Made by a program: the position numbers and the translations under genes
The notes under the pieces: generated by a model
Seen by the model: only the letters and a program-made list of their open reading frames with translations
The model's database searches: none
What the model was told of the DNA's origin: nothing
Part shown: positions 26,201 to 35,200 of the stretch, piece by piece
How the letters are laid out: the number at the start of each line of letters is the position of its first letter
Numbering within the stretch: the first letter of the stretch is position 1
Assembly (NCBI GenBank): GCA_914767715.1
Contig: OU612074.1
Coordinates: forward strand, 17,842,062 to 17,906,061
Direction: 5' to 3'
Length of the DNA stretch: 64,000 nt
From: Membranipora membranacea
Taxonomy: Eukaryota > Bryozoa > Gymnolaemata > Cheilostomatida > Membraniporidae

Positions 26201-29200
26201 AACTTTTGTCTTTGAAAACAAGGAATGAACAATGTATTGAAAGAAAAACCAATGGCAAAAAAAGTTATAGTGGTATGATTTATTTTTTCCAGGTCAATTC
26301 CTGCAGTCTGCACAAAAAGTTGACACTTCTAACTCCTAGCTTAAAGGGGGCCTCCAGATTCATTTTCTCCCATCCCTATCCAGGTTGATAGATCACCCAA
26401 TCTTTATTCCGTACATGCGCTCCATTTTGGCGCCAAATAATATGTCAGAAAGTTTTGTTAACATTGTAAGGAAGGATTTGAAGTCAGGAGCGGGACACTC
26501 ATAAACGATGCCTAATCAATCAATAATGACTAATTTACATTAACAATTTTTCTCAGTAAATAATTACTGTTTTTGAAAATCATTATAGCTACACATTCCG
26601 CAACTATAAATGACTCTGTTGATGGAACATTGAAGGCTAATTTTCTTATTTAAAAAAAAAAAAAAGATGAAAATGTGTAGGAATACAATAATTTTGACTA
26701 CTAATTCTAATCGCAGGTTCAGTTTTTAGATAGATTACAGTGTCACAATGTGCCCCAAGGCAGGTGTACTGCATGATATTGATTTCCTTGTGAATTATTA
26801 TGATCATGTTTTACGCTTTTAAATATGAATCGATGTAGCCTGTATTGACAAGACACGCTAAGCTCGATGTAATTACTGTGATGTCAAAAGTTATTAGGAT
26901 GTAAATTTGAGCATAGCAAATTGGTGAAAGTAAGTCGCATTAAAACTTTTTTGTCCATAATATTACTCTCCACACAAGTAAACCGAGTCTCTATAATTAA
27001 TGCTGGATCTGACTCGGGGTCCGTCTTTAATCTACCTTTTTAAAGATGTTATCAGTTAATTGCCATCAAAGCCAGACCATACAACATTAAGCTTTATTTT
27101 GGAAAGTTTTCAACATGGTTGCATGCTGATCTTGGTCACATGCAGTTTTTTGGACACATGTAGTTTTTGGTAACATGTAGCTTCTGTCGAAATTGATTAC
27201 CAACAGTGATTATTCAGAGTTGCCAAGTCAAATTTTCTTTTGTCATTAAACAGTAAGCAGACTTGCCAACCTAAATTTTCCAAAATGCTTACAAAAATTT
27301 GCAAAATGCTTAAAATGCTTACAAAACTCATGGGCGCCTTATATGACCAGAAATTGCCTCAAAAGATCTTTTAACCACACAACATCGCCACTTCTCAGTA
27401 GTATCGGAATACGGGATGCACAAAACCAACTCTTATACCTGAATAGTCATCATCATAATGCCAAAATTTTAAGCCTTAGTGATGTCCAGAATAGCTCTTC
27501 CCAATCGGCTCGCAAACAGTCAGCAATCTGGTGGCATGAGTCTAAAAAATACTGGGTCAGGAGATCTGAGTTTTCTCACCCCAACAAGGAGGTGGGCAAC
27601 TTTGTTACTCTCATTGAAGAAAAGATGAAAGTTGACTCATGTAAGCAGGGAGAATGAATTACATTCTCCCTGATGTAAGACTTGAACAAGTAAAAAGTCC
27701 ACATCAAATCAACCCAATGGTTTTCTGAAACCAATATAAGAGTTTTAGACTATCAATCAACAATAAAAAGATTATGCAACATAGAAATAGAGCCCAATAG
27801 AGACCTAAGCCGCTCTTAGGAGTCGCTCCATTTTTCGTGAATCTCCTGTATATAAGAAATCAGTGGTAGGGGTTTGTTCAAGAATGATTTAGAATGAACT
27901 TAATGGGCTTGCTGAAAAACGTAACACAACAAGCTATAAATCCCTACCACTGATGGCGGTCACCAGTAACAACGAATACCGCAAAAACCGAGTAGGCATC
28001 TATTTATCGATGTCTATGTTATGCAAGTGAGCTGAAGCAAAGATGCGTTTTTGATAACCTGATTAGGTAAACCAAGGAGTTAGAGGATTTAGAGGAGTTT
28101 CAGAATTTTTACAACTTTGGCCATGATAATATTCTTAACAAGACAGTAATCCAGCTGGGTATACTTGGCAACAGAAAGATATAAGTCTTTTCTAATGGTG
28201 AGGATACTTTATTTGATAATATGTGTTATCTTAATGTGTTTACTGCCACAATATGCAAATGAAATTATTCATCTTGTTCAGCCATTTTGTTTATCATGTG
28301 GGTCGGTAGTTAGGTCATATATAGTTTCATTAGATTGGTCAGGTGATCACCCTCCTTCCCTCTAACTCCTTGGGTAAACAGGTGTTTGAAAAACCATAAA
28401 TGCATACAGCTAGCGTTTTGCGTTTAAAACTCAATTAGTGTCAAATAAGCGTTCATAAACACTTTATGCGAACAGGTTGGCAAGTATGCAGTAAGTTGCC
28501 TATTGGCTAATATTATTGACAGCTGGCTCTTTTTGGTAGCTTGTTGCACACTCAAGAAGGTCGCACTACTAGAATGCATCTTAGTCACAAGGATACATCA
28601 CTCAATAGAGATTTTAGGGCACTTTGCGACCACCTTTAGGTCCAGCCCAAGTCTTCCGTTTTGGTATTGCTTAACAGTCAGTTATCTTCCCATTGGCTAA
28701 GAGGGGTGTCAAATACAAATGGCTGATAAGGATCATATGGAACTTTAGGCAGCAGTTTACTGCGATGCTATTGGAAGGTATTGTGAAGCCTTATTCTGTC
28801 CTTTAAAGTAGCATTCAACACTGGGAGCTGAATGTATGAGGTAAAGGGATAGGATTACCTTCTGTAAAGTGAAGTTTGCCCAAGCTACGCAATAGTCCAT
28901 CTTCTATCCTGTCAGCCTCGCAAATAACTCTACTATGCTCAGCGTCCGAAGCGTCCGCTGCAATGTGGCAAGGCACTGCTGTATATTTATAACTATTATC
29001 TTTGTTTGCCTGCAAATGAAAATATATGTTTCATATATTTCACTATACGAACATAAATTAGTTCAGACAGTGCTTGTCTGTGATTGGCCAATACGTATAA
29101 ATGCAAGCTTCTCCCTTGTTCAGATGATGATTACATCAATACGCCTCTGTTGGGAATGTCAGTCTTTGACTGTTATAAAAATTGAAATACTGTGGCCTCT

Positions 29201-32200
29201 ACATTATATTCATGCATTCAATTCCTTCTCTATGATTTATCTGTTATAATTAACCTTAATTATAACAATTAAATGGTTCGACTGTAACGGTTTTTAACGT
29301 CCTGATAATCATTGCTCCTCCAGCTTGTTATTTCATATTTGGACACTTCATGTTGGCTAGCAGACTAGACCAAACATGTGCATATTATTTTAACCGTATT
29401 AATTGAGTCATATCCGTTGGTTAAAAATCGCAAGGTTCAGTCACGCTCCTCATTCCAAAGAATGGGTGGTGAAATAGTTTGTGCCTTAAGGGGGAGGCCG
29501 CAATGTCTGCGCCAATTTGCACTCAGTTTGTAGGCAGGTCGGAGCACACCTGGGGATCCAACAAGTCCCAGTAGTCAGTGGACTGCAGTGGGATTCGAAC
29601 CCACAACTTTCAACACATGCATGCTGAAGTCCGGTGCTCTAACCAACTGAGCCACCTTCTGCTCCAGCTTCCCTGTTTGTGTCAGAGCAAGGTGTTAACT
29701 CCTTGGTTAGAGAGTAAGTTAGTTCGAAATAAAATCATAATAAATAGTTAAATAAACGACATATTTGTATGCCTAGCTGGTAGCCTTATTTTAAACAGAC
29801 TTTTCATCTGGCATGTTGCCTTTAGGCTTTACACATTCATTCAAATAAGTTGGCGATGGGATCAATTAAGCCAAGCCCATGCTGGCTTTCCTGACAAGGT
29901 AGATTTCCCTGCGAATTGTAAATATACTTTTTTCGTCTGCTCACAAAATCAGATTTTGTAATGGTGATCAACTTAGGATTTTGTATTGCTGGGTTAGTTT
30001 GTTTGGTAATTGAGAATTGAATTAAAGTATGTCATGGCCAAATAATGACAGTCATCAGTTAAAACCATAGACATTATAATAAACCTACACAGGACGCCAT
30101 ATACAGCTGAAGCTGCTAAGTTTATTTTAATTTTTAAAACACTGATAGCAGGTTATTGCTACTACATGATTCAATGGCGTTATGTCACCCACGATCAGGT
30201 GATTGAGTCAGTGGTTCAATATCTTTTAGCCATTTGAATGTTTTTGTATAGGTTTATTTGAAGTCAATGTTGCTATCAAATGTCTGGCTATTCAATGTTG
30301 CTGAATGCTAGCAAAACTGTGATTATGAATGTATCACTATATCAACCCATGCTAATTTTTCTCATGCAGTACATGCAAATGAAAGTCTCCTACTACCCCA
30401 GCCCAACCTTATGTAAATTTTTTAGGAATTTATGTTGACCAAAAGCTTAGTTTTAACAAGCACATTGCTCACCTAGTCTCTAAATGTAACACCCGTCTTT
30501 TTCTCATGGGTAAACTTAAATCAATCGGTCTCAATGAATCGGGTCTGAAGATCTTTTATGTGACTAATATGAGATCAATTATCTGCTATGCTGTGCCAAC
30601 GTTTTAAACCTTTCTCTCTGATGGAAGCAAGGCTAAACTTGAGAATATACAGAGATCAGCCTTTAGGGTTATCCTCCCTGAGTTTGATTATGAGGAGCGA
30701 TGTATAGCTTCACAATTACCTCAGCTAAATGATTTTATTTTCTCTCTTTGTTGTAAACATTTTAGTACCATTTACATCACAAGATTGTTTTTAACCAAAC
30801 CCAAAGGATATCCTCTCAAAATTCTTACAGATTCAGACCAAAACTTTGCCGAACAAGCAAACGACAGTCTAGCTTTTTCAACTATTTCATGACTTTTTAT
30901 AACAACAGCTTTATGTATAAGACATAAACTGAGAGCTTTCACCAGCATACGATTTTTATCATCTCTGTCATGATAGTGTATGTTTCATAAAATACAAATA
31001 CAAATACAAATACAAATACAAATACAAATACAAATACAAATGCAAATGCAAATGCAAATACAAATACAAATACAAATACAAATACAAATACAAATACAAA
31101 TACAAATACATGATGATACCAACTGAGATTCAACTGGTAAGGATTCAGTAGTAATTAGGCGCGTAAATACTACCCAAAGACCAATGCATGTTACTTATGA
31201 TAAATATTTGTCATATTTGCATGGTATAAAAATTCAATGCTCTGCAAGTGCTTGTTACTTGTTGCACTTCCGGGAGACTGTGACGTCATGATGCAAAAAA
31301 TGGGATTTACCTTCCCTTATGAAGGCACTTTTTCCACCATCAATAATTCATGACAAGTAGAGCATTGAATTTTTTGTATCACGCAAATAACTGCCTGACT
31401 ATAACATGCAATGATTAGTCTTAGGGTAGTCTTTAAGAGATCAACAGAGCTTGAATAAATTTAAGAATTTGACCCCCAACGATGCAATACCCAACAATTT
31501 CAATGTTGTCCTATTACCTATCAAATTTAATATTTAAATGGACCACAAAACATATAATGCCTATGAAAAGATTTTGTTTAGGGATATTTCAAACAGCTAC
31601 CACACCATAGCACACAGGCACGTTCGGTGGTTATAGCACTGTTGGGTGGGAGTGGGGATGCAAGAGCCTAGAAGCTGAGACTGGCAAAATACAAAGGCTT
31701 GAAATATTTAAATTAGGAAGAAAGTTGGGATTAATATTTTCAGTCCAGTACCCTGATTGAGAACAATTACTGAGTTCTGATTGGTCAGTTATTAATACTG
31801 CAAGCTCCACCCCTCCAACCCGTCCGTATTTGTGGAATTGTCATAATGACTACGTCCTGTCTTGGCAAACTTGTACAGTCAAGCTAACAATTCAGGTTGC
31901 TGATCACTTATTGACACTAACCTGATTCAGAGTCACACGCCCCCACCCCTAATTTCCTACAATAAAGTATGATGTACTCGGGATGGTGGAAGTTTTAGTA
32001 CCATATTGAACGTGACACAAGATGGTATTTTCCGGGACCAATTAGTTGTCATTTCTCATATCGCTTGATTTTCCCAATAAAACTTCTTACCTGGTTGGAA
32101 GGCTTAAATGATGTGGGTTTCACGCATGAAATTGTGGTTGATGGTAAAACATTTCAATAACGTACCAGTCGCCCCTGTGGATCATCCATTTAAGTGAAAA

Positions 32201-35200
32201 TGATGATTATCACTGTTGTCATAACTTGGATTATGATCGGTATTGATTCAGTAATTACAATAACAAAATAAATTTGCGATGATTATGGCCGGTAGACTAG
32301 TATGGCTGGCAGTACCCTTGACCCTTGACAAAAGAACAAAATATCATACCATTGCACATGATTGTTTTCCTGCGCTTCTGCTATTTCCATGCCAGTGAGG
32401 GCTTCCTATTATTTCCGTTCCATCTGACCAAAGCCATACTCCGCCTCCTTTAGGCTCTAGTCCAAGCCAATAGGATCTATGAGCAATCCTCGCTGTAAAT
32501 TTATAACAGCCTTAGTTTCACACAAGTAATTTCATATTGTTATATAAACGGTTAACTTAAGGCAAACACACGCATAAGCAGATCACCAAAATGGCAGTCA
32601 CTCTAGTCTAAAGGATTGTACACTGAGCAATCTACTAGCTGATCAGCATTAAACGCACGTATTGACTCAGTCCTCCTTTGGTCCTTTTAGCTCAACCTAG
32701 GCCTTTCTTTTCAATGGGCGCACCTGGCGATTTGGCTGTGAAGAATGATAAGGCCCTGATCACACTGTCAACATGTTCAGAAAGCGTGACTCGCAAGGCA
32801 TACTTTGAAGTCACTGAATAAAATTCTTCTCACGGAATGGAAAAAATATCATAACATCCTCAGTTAGAACACTCAACACAAGGGCTCATTTGATTGGCTG
32901 TCCCTACTAGCATGAATACTATAGCCTGGGAAAATGACTTGTTTACAAAACTGCAAACAGTAATAAAATGCTTTCAACGTCGACAGTGGCGTATATTAGC
33001 ACTCACGGCCCACGGGTTTTCTGTGTATGGCTGAATAGCTCAGTGTGTAGAGCGTCTGCCTAATAATCACTGTTAAGAAAATTGTTGTGGATTCAAATCC
33101 CATCAAGGTCAGTTTTTTTCAATTGGGTGCTTTATAACTGGAGCATTTTTACCGTAATCTTCTACTGCTATTGAGTTGTTTTTTGAAAGTACCCAACAGC
33201 TCAGTGCTCACCTCTCTGCTTGCACTATTTTGCTACCGATATGCAAAAATTTCCGTGATGGGAGGGCACTTAAGCGCCCCTCCCACACCCTCCCCGCCAC
33301 GCTTACGGCGTGTGGATCGGGCTGCGCCCGATCATTATGCTCATCTCTAAAAAGTCAGTGAGTGAAATTTTTTAGAATATACGCCCCTGAACGTCGATGA
33401 TTCGGGCTTATCTAGAATGCTACTAGGGACTGGCTTTTTTACAAGCCCATTGTTGGGCAAAATAAAGATAATTATGCCATTCCATATATTATGGAATTTA
33501 ATGATTTTACCGCTAATCCACGTTTAGCCATAGTGTGTATTTTACCACTAATCCATGTATTCATATCAACGGACTCACAATTCACCCAATTTCGTTCGGC
33601 ATTACTATTGAATGCGACAAGCCTTGCATTCCTTGATTCACAGACATGATGAGCAGCCCAATAATTGACCTTGTAGGTTGCGTACCATTTATAGCAACTT
33701 GTATTAAAGGCTTTCCAAGTTTCATCAACACATCCCTCCTCTGAAACAGAAACAAAAAGATTGGGGGGGGGTTAGCAAACTGTCTGAAATTAAATTCAAA
33801 CCTGATTGTTGTTATGAATTGCTCAAATCCCAGATTATTTGCACTTGTTGATTCGTTTTAAGCCTGAAATTTATAATCTCACTATTCACTCTTGGGGGAT
33901 GAGATGATCCTAAACATTGCACGATGGCCCTGTGAATATGGACTGTTTGAGTGTCAATGATGCTTTTGTACAGTCGGAAAAATTTGTATAATTCCACTTT
34001 TTATGCCGCATAGCAAGTAAAAATGTAGATAGCAAAAGTCAGCTGGCATAACCTACAAAGACATTCCGTCTGACACACACTCAATAGTAATGCAACTAAA
34101 CTTAAAGTGACAGTCCTACTAGGCCATGTTCGGTATGGTTTCAAAGATCTCAGGCTGAAAAGTCATTAGGGCACATGAAATGAAACAGCCAGTAAACCTA
34201 GTTGTAGTAAAACTGCTGCAAAGTCTCAAAATTGGGATCATAGTGGATCATAGTGATTTATTGCCCCCCCTGACCACTGTGACGATTATGATCTTTGCTA
34301 AAATATTTATGAAATACCAAAATGCTATTTTCAACAATTTTCATTTTTTTAAATATTTTTATTTGCCCTATCAACTCACAATATTCGAGTTACTTGGGTA
34401 ATATATCCACTTTTCTAATAGGACTGTCACTTTAAAGGTTGAAGGGATGTTTTGTCACTGCCCTCAAGGGGTAAAATAACTAGCATTGGCTTCCTGGCGC
34501 TGGCTGTATTTCTGTTTGGCAAAAAGAAATTCATTCTGTCCAGGTATGTTCGGATCAGGAGCTCTACTGAGTGCTTGCACACATTTTAAAGATCCAAAAA
34601 CGAGTTACCGGAAAATGGCGGGCAAGGGTATAGGGCACTACCCCAAACAAGCCACCTGCGCTTAAGGAGGCCCGTTAAATAGGGTGGTCAAATAAGAGCT
34701 AGTGCATAGAAACTAAAAGAAATTTGCCACAGTTTTGCAGTATACTTACTTTCCCATATTTTCCGTTGATCAATATGCAGCTGATTTGCACGGGAATTAG
34801 TACTGGTGCATTTAAGTTTATGCTTTCCTACGTACTCCAGCCATATATGTGAATGTTTTACGTATCTGGTATCCATGCGCATATCAATTGAGTATAAGGT
34901 CAGGGGTATGCCTGAAGTCAAGCCTGAGGATGCCGAAAGTGCGGGATTTTCTTGGATAGCGTTATGCTCAGAGTCGAACACTCGAGCCCTTTCCTCAGCA
35001 TCAATCGCCGTATAATGGTACGCGCATCTCACTTGATACCCATCTTTTCTAAAGTGAGAGAAATTTCAGATATATAGTTCAAACCATTGATATGAATTTA
35101 TGGATCAGTGGTAAGATACCTAGCATGGCCATCAGTATGAAGCTTTGTGTCAGGATCTAAATAAAGCTGTAAAATCTGGCAGCTTTTATGTTATGCATCG

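Noticed and set aside
27343-27657. 104-codon plus-strand frame considered as an independent gene
   Set aside because: Entirely within a TIR element with target duplication and antisense to the host gene; best treated as transposon interior.
29586-29660. Functional tRNA gene
   Set aside because: A and B boxes are present but the acceptor and anticodon arms do not fold; it is followed by a SINE body.
30988-31110. CRISPR-like regular repeats
   Set aside because: Pure short tandem repeat without spacers, in a eukaryotic genome.
30939-31133. FVFVF-repeat open frame
   Set aside because: Produced by the hexanucleotide array; no start context or homology.
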